Shown piece by piece: positions 20,838 through 32,371 of a stretch of 64,000 nt of DNA. The DNA lies in the NCBI GenBank assembly GCA_963969345.1, contig OZ017769.1, positions 3,167,600-3,231,599 on the forward strand. Direction: 5' to 3'. The notes beneath the pieces were generated by a model, which was not told the origin of the DNA, ran no database searches, and worked only from the letters and a program-made list of their open reading frames with translations. Position 1 is the first letter of the stretch; the number at the start of each line of letters is the position of its first letter. The stretch is from Turbatrix aceti (lineage: Eukaryota; Nematoda; Chromadorea; Rhabditida; Panagrolaimidae). Made by a program: the position numbers and the translations under genes.

Positions 20838-22201
20838 ATGTTTTACAATAACACTCGATTTGCAATGCTGGCATTAACTTTTGTAATTCAGAATCTAGCT
20901 TATACGGTTAACATTTTGTTTGCTTACTACGCTGTTTGCGTGAACGACGCATATCCTAATGAGCTACCGTTTACCGTATCCAGGTTGTCTATGTTATTAA
21001 TGATAGCATGCGTAGCCACATTACTTTCATCTTTTGGTTCCATCTACCTTCACCGAATTTTTGGAATCAAAAAAATATTTCTTGCTTACATGACTGTTGA
21101 ATTTCTGGCGGCTCTCTGCTGTGGCATCTCGTCAAAGTTTATGTTCTGGTTATTTGCGATCTGTCAATTCCTTCTATCCGCTGCTATCGGCAACTGCCAA
21201 GCACAGTTTTACAGCTTTACCAATTCTTGGGCTCCTCAGCAGGACGTGGGAATATTTATGGGAGTTGCGATGACAGTTTTCGATTTGCCGAGTCTGATCG
21301 GCGGCCAGTACTACGGACTTCTCTGCGAACCTCTGGGTTGGAGAAACTTGTACTACATCATCGACGGAATCTTTTTGGTTTTTATAATACTGTTTCTGAT
21401 TTTCTACACAGATAACCCGGCTGATAACGCATTTGTGTCGCCGAAGGAGCTCAAGTATATTTTGGATAACCAAATTGCGAAATCCAAGCACGAAGCACAA
21501 AATGAAAATATGTCTTTGCTTCTAGCGGATATTCGAGCACTCTTAACAGATCTTCCCATACTCGTATCTGTGATTTTCGGTTCTCCGGTATACGTTATGT
21601 ATCAAGCCATAGCCATCCTCTCGCCCATATACATAAAAGACATCTATCATACTTCGGATCTGGTTACCGGAAACCTATGTTGTATTGGATTCGGTGTATG
21701 TCTTATCGTCAAACTCGGCGTTCCTATTGTGGACAAATACGTCAAACTCAACGAACAGACCAAGTTTTACCTCTACGGTACGATATGTACAGTCTCCGGC
21801 ACCGCTTCTTTGGTTTTGTTGGGCTTGGCACAAAATGACAGAATCTGGATGATCTACGTGGGACTTTTTCTTTACGGTCTGACAGGATTTGGAGCATTGT
21901 CCTTAAACAAAGCTATCGTGATCATGACTCAGCAGTATTCCGGGTTGTATGGCAATATTGTAAGTTTTCTGGGTTTTTTTTAAATCTGATTAGTAAACGT
22001 TTTTAGTCTCAAGTGTTCCTCGACGTTAGTGGAATAACATTCGCTCTTCTGATAATGTTCTTCATAGATGAAAACAACGTGACTTCGCTCAGAATCGTCT
22101 GGTTTGCGATAGCTGCATACACGCTTTTGGGTTACACCGCGCAACTCTTGACCTACAAACTTGAACCACGACCATTTACCCTCCCGCGTTCCAAAGATTA
22201 A
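20838..22201 (+). CDS. SLC17-like MFS transporter S2
   Basis: join(20838..21959,22007..22201), 438 residues. The first ~200 codons are nearly identical to S1, including long stretches without base changes. The central loop (residues about 205-235, LKYILDNQIAKSKHEAQ) instead matches S3. Membrane segments and the PRPFT tail are as in S1. This patchwork suggests gene conversion between neighbours. Its promoter matches that of S1. Confidence 0.85.
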
Positions 22202-22495
22202 ATATGCATGTTGCTGAATACCACAATGCTTCGCTATCAAACCTGATTTTGTTACGGAACTTGGATTACTATCATTCTGACTCGTCAGAGACTTTTTCAC
22301 TGATGAAATAAATTTACTTATTTAGTTACATCTTCGTAAGTCGGTTTTCAGCATTCATCTGCTAAGGCAACTAACTCCGTCGCCGCCGTCGCCATTGAGA
22401 CGTGTGAAAAGCCAAGGCTCCAACATGTTGAAAAAAGATGTTTAGTGTTAGATAAAATTATTGATACGCAAAACGGGTGCTTGTTGTGAGTGAAT

Positions 22496-23878
22496 TCATT
22501 CTTTGGCATACGAGAGGGTAAAGGGCCGTGGTTCAAGTTTGTAGGTCAAGAGTTGCGCGACGTAGCTTAAAAGCGTGTATGCAGCTATCGCAAACCAGAC
22601 GACTCTGAGCGAAGGAACATTGTTTTGGTCTATGAAGAACATTATCAGAAGTGATACGATAATTCCACTCACGTCCAGGAATACTTGGGACTAAAAACCT
22701 TTTTTATATTAGTCATCTTCAAAGAATAGAAAACATACAACGTTGCCATACAACCCGGAGTACTGCTGAGTCATGATCACAATGGCTTTGTTGAAAGATA
22801 TTGTTCCGAATCCTGTTAGGCCGTTGAGAAATAGTCCGACATAAATCATCCAGATTCTGTCATTTTGTGCCAAGCCTAACAAAACCAAAGAAACGGTGCC
22901 GGATAATGTACAGATCGTACCGTAGAGGTAGAACTTGGTCTGTTCGTTGAGTTTGAAGTACTTGTCCACAACAGGAACGCCGAGTTTGACGATAAGGGAC
23001 ACACAAAATCCAATACTACACAGATTCCCGGTGACAAAATCAGAAGTGTGGTAAATGTTTTTGATGTATACGGGCGTTAGGATGACAACTTCAAGATACG
23101 TAACAAAAACTGGAGATCCAAAAAGCACAGAAACAAGAATAGGAAGATCTGTTAAGAGTGTTCGAATATCTGTCAGAAGCCTGCAAGCATGCTTGTTATG
23201 AGACATACTTTCATTTTGTGCTTCGTGCTTGGATTTCGCAATTTGGTTATCCAAAATATACTTGAGCTCGTCGGACGACACAAACGCATTGTCAGCAGGG
23301 TTATCTGTGTAGAAAATCAGAAACAATATAATAAAAACCAAATAAACTCCGCCGATGATGTAGTACAAGTTCCTCCAACCCAGAGGCTCGCAAAACAATC
23401 CGTAGTACTGGCCTCCAATCAGACTCGGCAGGTCAAAGATCGTCATTGCAAATCCCATAAATATTCCCACGTCTTGCTGAGGAGCCCAAAAATTAGTAAA
23501 GCTATAAAATTGTGCTTGGCAGTTTCCAACCGACGCCGATAAAAAAAATTTACAGATTGCAAATAACCAGAACATAAACTTTGACGAGATGCCACAGCAG
23601 AGGGCCGCCAGCAATCCAACAATTGTGTAAGCAAGAAATATTTTTTTGATGCCAAAGACACGGTGAAGGTATATGGAAAGGAACGATGAAAACAATGTTG
23701 CCACGCATCCTATCATTGATAACATAGATAGCCGGGATACAGTAAACGGTAGCTCGTTGGGGTAATCGTCATTCACACACACCGCGTAGTAAGGGAACAG
23801 CATGTTAACCGTGTAAGCTAAATTCTGAATCACAAAAGTCAATGCCAGCATCGCAAATCGAGTGTTGTTGTAGATCAT
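22496..23878 (-). CDS. SLC17-like MFS transporter S3 (inverted copy)
   Basis: complement(join(22496..22690,22739..23878)), 444 residues, the only two-exon member on the minus strand. It is closest to S2, with a slightly longer central loop (SHNKHACRLLTDIRTL). It lacks the S1/S2 promoter modules: its ATG follows a TTTTACAG acceptor by 27 bases, so the mRNA probably gets its 5' end by splicing. All family blocks are intact and the frame is open. Confidence 0.85.
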
Positions 23879-24289
23879 GGTTGTTGCACGCGTCCAAACA
23901 GCGCTGTAAAACGAAAACTTTCAACAATTTTATAGTACCAAAACAATATAGTTGTAACCGTGGAAAAGGTTAGCGATGGTGTGAGACTCGAACCCACGAC
24001 TTTTTGATTTCCGAGAGAGTAAAATCGTATTTTGCAAAAACGCAAAAAATATTTTATAGCAGCATCGAAAGGATCACAAATGATCGTTCGATATTTGCGA
24101 GCGGAAGTCAAAAATTCATTAAAGAGGAAGGCGCTACTGTTGTTTAGTAAGCAATCTTAAAAAAAACTTTTGACGATGCATTGTAGTTTGCATTTGTGTT
24201 GATTTCGTCGTATATCATTGCTTCAAATGAATCACTTGAAAAAGAGAAATATCGAATCAAGCATTCGTTTTTGAGTTTCAGACAGAATA

Positions 24290-24500
24290 TAACCTTATAC
24301 GAAATGCAACAGCAGAGAGCAGAGAGCATTCCAACAATAGTGTAAGCAGGAAATAATTATTTTCGAACATAATTAATGACCAGGATACAGTAAACGATAG
24401 CTTGTCCCGTGGTTTTTCATCGCGCTCACCGACTTTTCACAGGCGCGTAAAGATCGTGGTTCCCGTTTGTACACAAAAAGTTGCGCAGTTTAGCTTATAT
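24290..24500 (-). pseudogene. Relic of an SLC17-like gene
   Basis: 24300-24400 matches part of S3 exon 1 (AATCCAACAATTGTGTAAGC and GGATACAGTAAACG regions). 24405-24495 matches the C-terminal PRPFT exon, directly joined and out of frame. Most of the gene is deleted. Confidence 0.6.
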
Positions 24501-24685
24501 TTATGATATACCCATATATACAGCGCACCCTGTACATATACCCATATATAGTAACTGTATATAGAAAATATGTGCATGTGTTTTTTTTTCGATGTTCTTT
24601 TCCTTTTCGCTAAATATTTAATTTGTGTATTTCAACAGTGCAGCGAATAGCTGTATCTTTCCCCTTTGACCCCAATGCCCTACAA

Positions 24686-24775
24686 CATTGTGCAACTGAC
24701 CTGTGCTTGTTAGTGCCAAGGCACGCTACACAGGTCAAGTTGTACCCCGCCCCCTTTGGGTCCATATAAAAGGGA
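24686..24775 (+). promoter_or_regulatory. Putative promoter of transporter S4: inverted repeat plus TATA box
   Basis: An inverted repeat, CAACTGACCTGTG ... CACAGGTCAAGTTG (24690-24738), carries two TGACCT/AGGTCA half-sites like those bound by nuclear receptors. TATAAAAG follows at 24765-24772 within a palindromic GGGTCC...GGACCC. S4 starts at 25137, just after a TTTTTTTTTAG acceptor, so a 5' UTR intron or a spliced leader lies between. Confidence 0.4.
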
Positions 24776-25136
24776 CCCACATTCCCCCATTGAGATTATT
24801 ATTTTTATTCAGATTATTGTTGTTGCTCATAATTTTTCATAATTATTATCTTTTATCCTTGCTATTCATTGTTGCTTGTTATCCCTACTACTTTATACTC
24901 GTTATTCGTATTATTATTTGTCGAGATAAAATCGTGTCGTGTTGTGATTAGTATCCTTACAGAGGCGAGCCAATTGGGGACACATGAAACAGCAATCGCT
25001 TTTACTGAACTTTATGCACGTGATTTGCAAACATTTTACACGATTAATTGCATTATTGTGGAATCTATCGTTCTGATGTTATAAAATTGTTAAACTTTTT
25101 CAATTTTTTTTTAGCTGGCGAACGAGTACACAAAAC

Positions 25137-26498
25137 ATGCTGTGCAACAACACCCGATTTATCATGCTGGCTCTGGTATTTGTAGTTCAAAATCTAGCTA
25201 TAACATTGAATGGCCTGTTTTCCTACTACGCGGTTTGCGTCAACAATAATTACCCCGCAGATCCACCATTGACTGTGCCTCGTATGTATACCCTAACAGT
25301 GATAGCTTGCATGTCAGCAATGTTTTCATCGTGTGTGTCCATCTACCTTCACCGCATCTTTGGCATCAAAAAGACATTTATTGCCTACACTGCGTTTGGA
25401 GGGGTGGCAGCATTTTTCTGTGGAATTTCTTCAAAGTTCACTTTTTGGCTGATTGCAATTTGTCAAGGGTTTTTTTCGGGGGCAGCTGGAAACTGTATGG
25501 CACAGTTTTACTTCTTTGCTAACGCATGGGCTCCCAAGCAAGACTTGGGAATATTTATGGGAGTTGCAATGACCATCTTCGATGTGCCGGGATTGTTGGG
25601 AGGCCAGTACTACGGACTTCTGTGCGAACCCTTGGGCTGGAGGAACTTTTACTACATCATGGGCGCGGTCGATCTAATTTTCATTCTGTTGTTTCTGATT
25701 TTCTATACGGATTACCCAGCTGACAACCCGCTTGTGTCGCCCGAAGAGCTCAAGTACATCCTGGATGGTCAAATTTCAAATACCAAAAAATCAGAAACCG
25801 TCGGAAACGTGTCTACCGATATTCGGGCACTCGTTACAGATCTTCCTATTCTATTGGGTTTGCTGTTTGGCTCTCCAGTGTTTGTTATGTTTCTCGAAAT
25901 GAACATACTAACGCCAATATACATTAGCAAGATTTACCACACTTCTGATTTCGTCATCGGGAATCTGTGTAGCATAGGATGGGGTGTGTCCCTTTTTGTC
26001 AAACTCTGTTTTCCTGTGGTGGACAAGTTCATCACACTCACCGAGCAGACCAAGTTCTATCTCTACGGTACGATATGTACAGTCTCTGGCACCGCTTCGC
26101 TGGTTTTGCTTGGCTTGGCACAAAATGACAGTATCTGGATGATCTACGTCGGACTTTTTCTCTACGGTCTGACAGGATTCGGAGCACTATCATTCAACAA
26201 AGCTATCGTGATCATGACTCAGCAGTATTCTGAATTGTTTGGAAACGTGGTTTGTTTTCTATATTAATTTTTCAATTTTTCAACAAACAATTCGAAACGT
26301 TTTTAGACTCATATCATGTTGGACGTGAGTGGCATTGTCATATCTCTTCCGATAATGATTTTTATTGACGACAACATTAATTCGCTCAGAACGGTATGGT
26401 TAGCAATATCTGCTTACACGCTTTTAGGCTACACGGCGCAACTACTTACATTCAAACTCAAGCCTCGACCTTTTACCGGTCTACATTCCAATGAATAA
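25137..26498 (+). CDS. SLC17-like MFS transporter S4
   Basis: join(25137..26249,26307..26498), 434 residues. It is the most diverged two-exon member (MLCNNTRFIMLALVFVVQNL start), with different residues in the first loop (NNNYPADPPLTVPR) and a short central loop (SNTKKSETVGNVSTDI). The second half (KFYLYGTICTVSGTASLVLL) is almost identical to S1, S2 and S5, even at base level. An acceptor, TTTTAG, 24 bases before the ATG fits spliced-leader or 5' UTR splicing. The end is again PRPFT. Confidence 0.85.
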
Positions 26499-26629
26499 AT
26501 TAGAACGATGCTAGTCAGAATACTCTATTCCATAAGTATTCTGACTTATGAAAAACGTTTATTCACAAATAGAAAAAATAAATTTATTTAGACACCGGTC
26601 CAACATCATCAAAATGACGGCACAATATA

Positions 26630-27245
26630 CGTATGATTTTCATTCATACATCTGCTTATGCAAATGCTTTCCAAAATTTAGTGGTATTCAGCCACAAGCT
26701 TTCGCGAGGGCGGAATTCAATGTTTACCTCAAACTTGGGTAATTAAACCGAAGATGGGTGCGCGTCGACAGCTTTTGTCCACCTGTATATGCAAAAAGCT
26801 TGTATCACCAAGCGCCATCATTCGCATTGCACTATTCAAAGAGACACAGAGAAAGAGAACCTATGCACGCACGGTGTAAAAGGGAGGGGAGACGTTTTGG
26901 GAAGTTAATCCGCAGCAGCACTGCAGTCAGCGGCGACTAACAAAAAATTCAGTGGTTACTTTAATTCCACCCGGACCAAGGCAAAGGCGTTTTTTGCAGT
27001 TGATTTTGAGCGAAAAGAAAGGGTGACTACCACCCCTCATAAATCGGCTTTTGGCAGCGAAAAGTAAGGGGAAGGTCTGGCTGCCCAATGTCAGTCGCTA
27101 CTGCAGTAGTTTGTCTCTCAGAAATAATGGTCGACAATTGGACTAATGCGTTTCTTGCAGTCCGTCTGCCGTTTTTTACCGTTTTGAGTCCCGGTTCAAT
27201 TCCTAACATGTTTAAAATTTTTTTTGACATCACATAAAAAGTTGC
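26630..27245. repeat. Dispersed repeat R, copy 2
   Basis: Fullest copy of the repeat also seen at 1060-1570. It begins around CATACATCTGCTTATGCAAA and ends at ACATAAAAAGTTGC. It contains a short hairpin, GGGTGACTACCACCC. No open frame was recognised. Confidence 0.6.
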
Positions 27246-27407
27246 GGGGTGAAATATATTTTTTTACGTGAATCAAAATTCTTTAAAACACTTCCATAAT
27301 ATTTACCAGGATTTTCGTAATAAGTGTCTCAAATTTTTCTTCAGCAATTTTTACCAAACAAAATATTTCATATAAATTCTCGGATCATTTTATTTTTATG
27401 AAACTAT

Positions 27408-27620
27408 TCGAGGCTTGGCACAAAAAGACTGGATGACAAACGTCGGACTTTTTTCTATGGTCTGACTGGATTCGGAGCATTATCCTTCAACAAAACTATC
27501 GTGATCATGACTCAGTAGTATTCCAAATTGTTTGGAAACGTGGTTTGTTTTCTATAATATTTTTTCAACAAACAATTCGAAAGTTTTTAGACTCATATCA
27601 TGTTATACGTGCGTGGAATT
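27408..27620 (+). pseudogene. Relic of an SLC17-like gene (3' part of exon 1 and start of exon 2)
   Basis: Clearly derived from an S4-like gene: CTTGGCACAAAAAGACTGG, GGATTCGGAGCATTATCCTT, then the conserved splice region and ACTCATATCATGTT. It has an in-frame TAG (ATGACTCAGTAG where the genes have CAGCAG) and deletions. Confidence 0.75.
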
Positions 27621-27624
27621 CTCG

Positions 27625-27845
27625 CGACTGAATTTTAGATGTTAGCCAGTTTTGCTTGTCGGCAATGTTTGCATTGTTGTTGCTGTTGTTATTGTTGATG
27701 CAGATCGTGCAGCAAAAAAATATCAGTAAAGGTCGTAATGGCTTCTGCAAGCTTTTGAGAGACGCAAATCATTGCAAGCAGGAAGAAACATATTTTATTC
27801 CAAAATGTGAATCATGCCGTTGCACTACCGTGGAAGCATGAATGG
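27625..27845 (-). pseudogene. Relic of a three-exon-class SLC17-like gene (5' end)
   Basis: On the minus strand it matches the start of S6/S7 exon 1 (CAAGCAGGAAGAAACATATT region), with an expanded GTTGTTGCT repeat and no open frame. It is convergent with the neighbouring S4-like relic. Confidence 0.55.
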
Positions 27846-28225
27846 AAACTGGTGCTCTGAAAGGCGAGGGTCTTCGAACAGCGACCTTTTTTACGGCTAC
27901 GTAATGAGAATGACACTTCAAAAGTGAAGAAAGGAATTGTGGAGTTAAACGATAACAGAAGTATAATAACAAATTATATTTGAAATCCAATAATCCCGCA
28001 ATGATTTTTGGCCGTGGTTTTCTTTCAAAAACTCCTTAAAAAACATCATAACAATGAATTGCCGTGAACCCTAGATTCGGTATTTATATTTTTCATGTGA
28101 TTCATTGGAAGCTTAGTAATGGTATATGGCGAAACCAACTAGTTTGTCTAGACGATCGTATATAATGCATATCAATTTTTTTGTTTTTGCAGTAACAGAG
28201 AGTTGCTCTACCGTGTGCAAGCAAC

Positions 28226-29602
28226 ATGGGCTGCAAAAACATCCGATTTGTCATGTTAGCGCTAACTTTTGTAATGCAGAACCTAGTTTCCACGGTGGAC
28301 TTGCTGTTTCCCTATTACGCGGTGTGCGTAAATGACGATCATCCCAACGCGCTACCGTTTACTGTATCCCGGATGTCTGTTTTATTAATTATCGGATGCA
28401 TGGCAACGTTGCTTTCATCTTTCGCGTCCATCTACCTCAACCGCATCTTTGGCATCAAGAAGACATATCTTGCTTATACACTTGTCGGATTGCTGACAGC
28501 ACTCTGCTGTGGCATTTCGTCAACGTTTATATTCTGGCAATTTGCAATTTGTTTAGCATTGATATCGACATCTGTCGGCAACTGCCAAGCACAGTTTTAC
28601 AGCTTCACTAATTTTTGGGCCCCTCAGCAAGATGTGGGCATATTTATGGGAGTTGCAATGACCATCTTTGATCTGCCAAGTCTGATTGGAAGCCAGTACT
28701 ATGGACTTCTCTGCGAGCCGTTGGGTTGGAGGAACTTTTATTATATAATCGGCGGGATCGATCTAATTTTCTTTTTGTTGTTTCTGATTTTCTACACCAA
28801 TAACCCAGCGGACAACGCTTTCGTGTCACCCGAAGAGCTCAAGTACATCCTAGATGGCCAAATTTCGGAACACCAGGATAAAGAAAAGAATGAACATATG
28901 CTGCATAAAAAATCTTATATCATATCTGATATTCGGACACTCTTTTCAAATCATTTTGTTCTCGTATCTGCGGTTTTCGGTTCTCCGATTTACGTTATGT
29001 ACCTTTTCATAGCCATCCTAACGCCCATATACATCAAAGGCATTTACCATACTTCGGATTTTGTCACCGGAAACCTATGTGGCATCGGATACGGTGTGTG
29101 TCTCATCGTTAAACTCGTTGCCCCGGTTGTGGACAAGTATGTCAAACTCAACGAGCAAACCAAGTTCTACCTTTACGGTACGATCTGTACAGTCTCCGGG
29201 ACCACTGCGCTGGTTTTGCTTGGCTTGGCACAAAATGACAGTATCTGGATGATCTACGTCGGACTTTTTTTCTACGGCCTGACAGGATTCGGAGCATTAT
29301 CCTTCAACAAAGCCATCGTGTCTATGACTAAGCAGTTCTCCGGGTTGTATGGTAACATTGTATGTTTTCTATTTTGGACACACTAAAATTAAAAAAAAAA
29401 CATTTAGTGTCAAGTATTCCTTGATGTGAGCGGAATCGTCGTATCCCTTCTGATAATGTTTTTCGTAAACCCAAACGACGTTCCTTCGCTCAGAGTCGTC
29501 TGGTTCGCGATAGCTGCATACACGCTTTTCGGTTACACCGCGCAACTTTTGACCTATAAACTCAAACCCCGACCATTTACCATTTCGCATTCTAAGGAAT
29601 AA
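28226..29602 (+). CDS. SLC17-like MFS transporter S5
   Basis: join(28226..29359,29408..29602), 442 residues; the ATG lies 37 bases after a TTTTTGCAG acceptor. All family blocks are present (FTNFWAPQQDVGIFMG; here GSQYYGLLCEPLGW, with Ser for the second Gly). The central loop is distinct (SEHQDKEKNEHMLHKKSY). The C-terminal exon ends PRPFTISHSKE. No breaks. Confidence 0.85.
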
Positions 29603-30194
29603 ATATGCATGTTGCTGCATAATATTATGTCAATTCGCACAATGCTTCGCTATATTTATAAACTGACACTTTATTTCTTTATGTTCATGATCAATCAGTA
29701 TTCTGAATCATAAAAAACCTTTGGAAAGAAAAAGCCTCACAGAATTCGTCGCTCACCGCTCTTTGGAGCGGTTCCTGATGAGTGTCGCGGGTTGAGAAGC
29801 GCATTCGGCACGTAGCGTAGATGACCAAAGAGAATCGTCCCTTGTATGCTCGACGCAAAAGGAGAGGCGGACGGCAAGGAAGGGAGAAAACCCGTTTCTG
29901 TAGATGACATTCCCGATAAATGCCCCTAAGTGTGGACGAAGGATGCCGACAGAAGCGAGAGCGAAGCGAAAAATTACGATTTTCGCGTAGGAGTGGAGGG
30001 GACGAAGAGACGAAGGAACGAGGTCCCGAATCGACGGAGCGAAAATGGAACATGTTTATTGAGAAGAAACGACAACAAAAGTAGACGAGCAATAAAAATT
30101 GGGCGCCAAAATGTGAACCGCGGGGAGACCGAAATGCGCGTGCGCTGTGCGTGGGAAAACGCTCTCACATGCTGTGCTGTAAAAATCAAGTTAT
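29603..30194. other. Intergenic stretch between convergent S5 and S6
   Basis: No gene recognised. 29930-30190 is richer in GC and purines than the rest, with frames open on both strands but no homology or splice pattern. Confidence 0.5.
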
Positions 30195-31699
30195 CTACAA
30201 CTTAGTGTGCCCGTGTTCTACACTAGTAGCATATTCCTCCTTTGCTTCTGCCGGAGCAACTGAATCCGACGATGCATTGATGCGAGTGAAGGGACGAGGC
30301 TCTAGTTTGTCAACAACCAGCTGCGCAACATAGGCGAGCAAGTTGAAGAGCGCGATGCCAAACCACGCGATTCTGAACGATTCTTCGCTGTCGAGGTTGA
30401 CAAAGCTCTGCATTATGAGCGAGAAGATGATGCCGTTTAACGCACAGCTTAGTGAGTACTGCAACGCATATTTTGTCATTGATAGGAACAACGTTTGTTA
30501 AAAAAAACCCTACAAGATTGCCAAAAGCACCGGAGTACTGCTGCGTCATGAGCATGACGGCCCGGTTGAAAGATATCGCGCAGAATCCCATACCGCCGTA
30601 GATGACCCAATGCAACGTAAACCACCCATATGCTGTCCTTCTGCGCGAGTGCCAAAAGGACGAAGGTTGTTGTCGTAGTCGCCGTAGCTGTCAGGCCGTA
30701 GACATAAAACTTGGCATGTTCAGAGATTTTAATGCTTGTATCCACAAATGGCCATAGGATTTTGATCAGCACTGCTATGCCGAAACCTATCGTCGTGATG
30801 TACCCGGTTTCAAGATCGGTCGTCTCGTAGATGAGAGTGACAAAGGTAGGCGTGATCATTAACATGGAATTGAACCCTATGATCCCAGGAGCACCCAACA
30901 GGACAGAGAGAATGATAGGTGGATCCCTGAGCATCGCCAGGTAAGGAACGTTTTTGTCACCTGTCCGGTCGTTGTTCAGCTCTGTTGACTGGTTTTCTTG
31001 GATGTACTTCAGCTCCTCTGCAGAGATGAATCGGTTGTGAGCCGGATTTTCAGTGTAGAAGAAAAACAGGACAATTAGGGAAATAAAATAGCCAATGCCA
31101 ATGATGAGATAAAAGTTTTGTGGACCCATTGGCCTGCAAACAAGGCCGTAGTATTGGCCGGCGATGAAAGGGGGCAGGTCCAACGTGGTCATTACAACTC
31201 CGGTAAAGAAATTCAGTTCTTTTTGCGGCGACCATTTATTTATGAAGTCATACATCAGGGCAAACGTGCAGCCTTCCGAGATACCCTACAAATTGTTCAA
31301 TTATTTATTACACATTATAATTAGTATGATAAAACTCACCATTATGAAATTGTAAATCATATACACCACGAATCCGGATTCAGAAAACCAGAAGTTGTAC
31401 ACGAGCGTGATAGCGGCTCCCAAAAATGATAATACAAAAAAAATCTTCTTAACACTAAAAATCTTGATGAATGGAACAACGCAGGTGCTACTGAGGAGCA
31501 TCGAGAACGAATTCACGATGTTAAGCCAGTTCTGCTTGGCGACGGAGTATGGCTTGTCGGCAATTTCGGCGTAGTTGTTGTTAATACAGACGGTGTAGTA
31601 GGAAAACAGAGCACCGATAGCCCATGTAAGGCTCAGAACAACAAAAACAATGGCAAGCAGGAAGAAACGTAATTTGTTACGAAATGTGAAAAAAGCCAT
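30195..31699 (-). pseudogene. SLC17-like MFS transporter S6, one-base frameshift
   Basis: complement(join(30195..30458,30514..31285,31340..31699)), three-exon class. It starts MAFFTFRNKLRFFLLAIVF. Exon 2 is 772 bases where the intact neighbour S7 has 771. The extra base lies near 30602-30610 (GCATTGGGTCATC against GCTTTGATCATC) and shifts the frame after VVYVAL. The rest of exon 2 and exon 3 (QLVVDKLEPRPFTR) remain clean in the second frame, so the break is recent or a sequencing error. The C-terminus has an acidic tail with a final HTKL, shared with S7. Confidence 0.75.
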
Positions 31700-32143
31700 T
31701 GCGTGAAAGCCAAGCCGGGGAACCGTGTGTATAAAGGTTAAAAATCATCGCGCTTAACACAATATTTATATATGGGGTATAGTTCCGAAATACAAAAACA
31801 ATGAAAAACTTAACGATAACAAAAGTATGAAAAAAAAATAAATTTCAAAAAGCTAGCAATGGGGTAAATTCCATTCGCCTATACAAAACACCTTAACAAT
31901 GAATTTACGTGAATGCAGGGTACGGTTTGTTTCTTATAATACATAAGGACGAACGTGTTTCAATTGAATCGTAATAGTATATTGATAATAGCATACAATG
32001 AAACGAACAAAATTTCTTTGTAGATATTTTACCTTGCAAACAAAAAAAATAAAAATTTAAAAAATATATACAAAGTAGCAAAAAATGGACGTTGAAATCC
32101 AGCCTTAGTTTCATTTAAATCGACTATTGTTTTGTATAAAGCC

Positions 32144-32350
32144 TCAAAGCCCTGTCAGATTTATCACGACACATGTTTCGTTGCCAGAGTTAGCAGAACA
32201 CTTGTGCTTTTCACCAACCCCTTTTGCCTTTTGACGCCATTTTTGTCGACTAAGATTCTCAGCAGCATCACCTACGACTTTATCAAGGACGCTCTCAACT
32301 ATTTTTTCCACTTCAGCACCATGACCCAACACTGTGAAAATCTTTTCCAT
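32144..32350 (-). CDS. Possible small protein, 68 residues
   Basis: ATG-initiated frame MEKIFTVLGHGAEVEKIVES, predicted helical and charged, ending CVVINLTGL. It lies directly downstream of S7 on the same strand, with TATTTATA just before the ATG. It has no family resemblance I can name. It could be a fragment of another gene or chance. Confidence 0.25.
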   Translation of the reverse strand: MEKIFTVLGHGAEVEKIVESVLDKVVGDAAENLSRQKWRQKAKGVGEKHKCSANSGNETCVVINLTGL

Positions 32351-32371
32351 CGTATAAATAGGTTTATGTAT

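Noticed and set aside
23960..24030. tRNA-like 3' half on the minus strand (GGGTTCGAGTCTC with a plausible T-arm)
   Set aside because: No matching 5' acceptor strand, D-arm or sensible anticodon arm could be found upstream; at best a tRNA-derived remnant.
24703..25084. Plus-strand frames upstream of S4
   Set aside because: Leucine/tyrosine-rich translations of AT-rich leader DNA; more likely 5' UTR and promoter.
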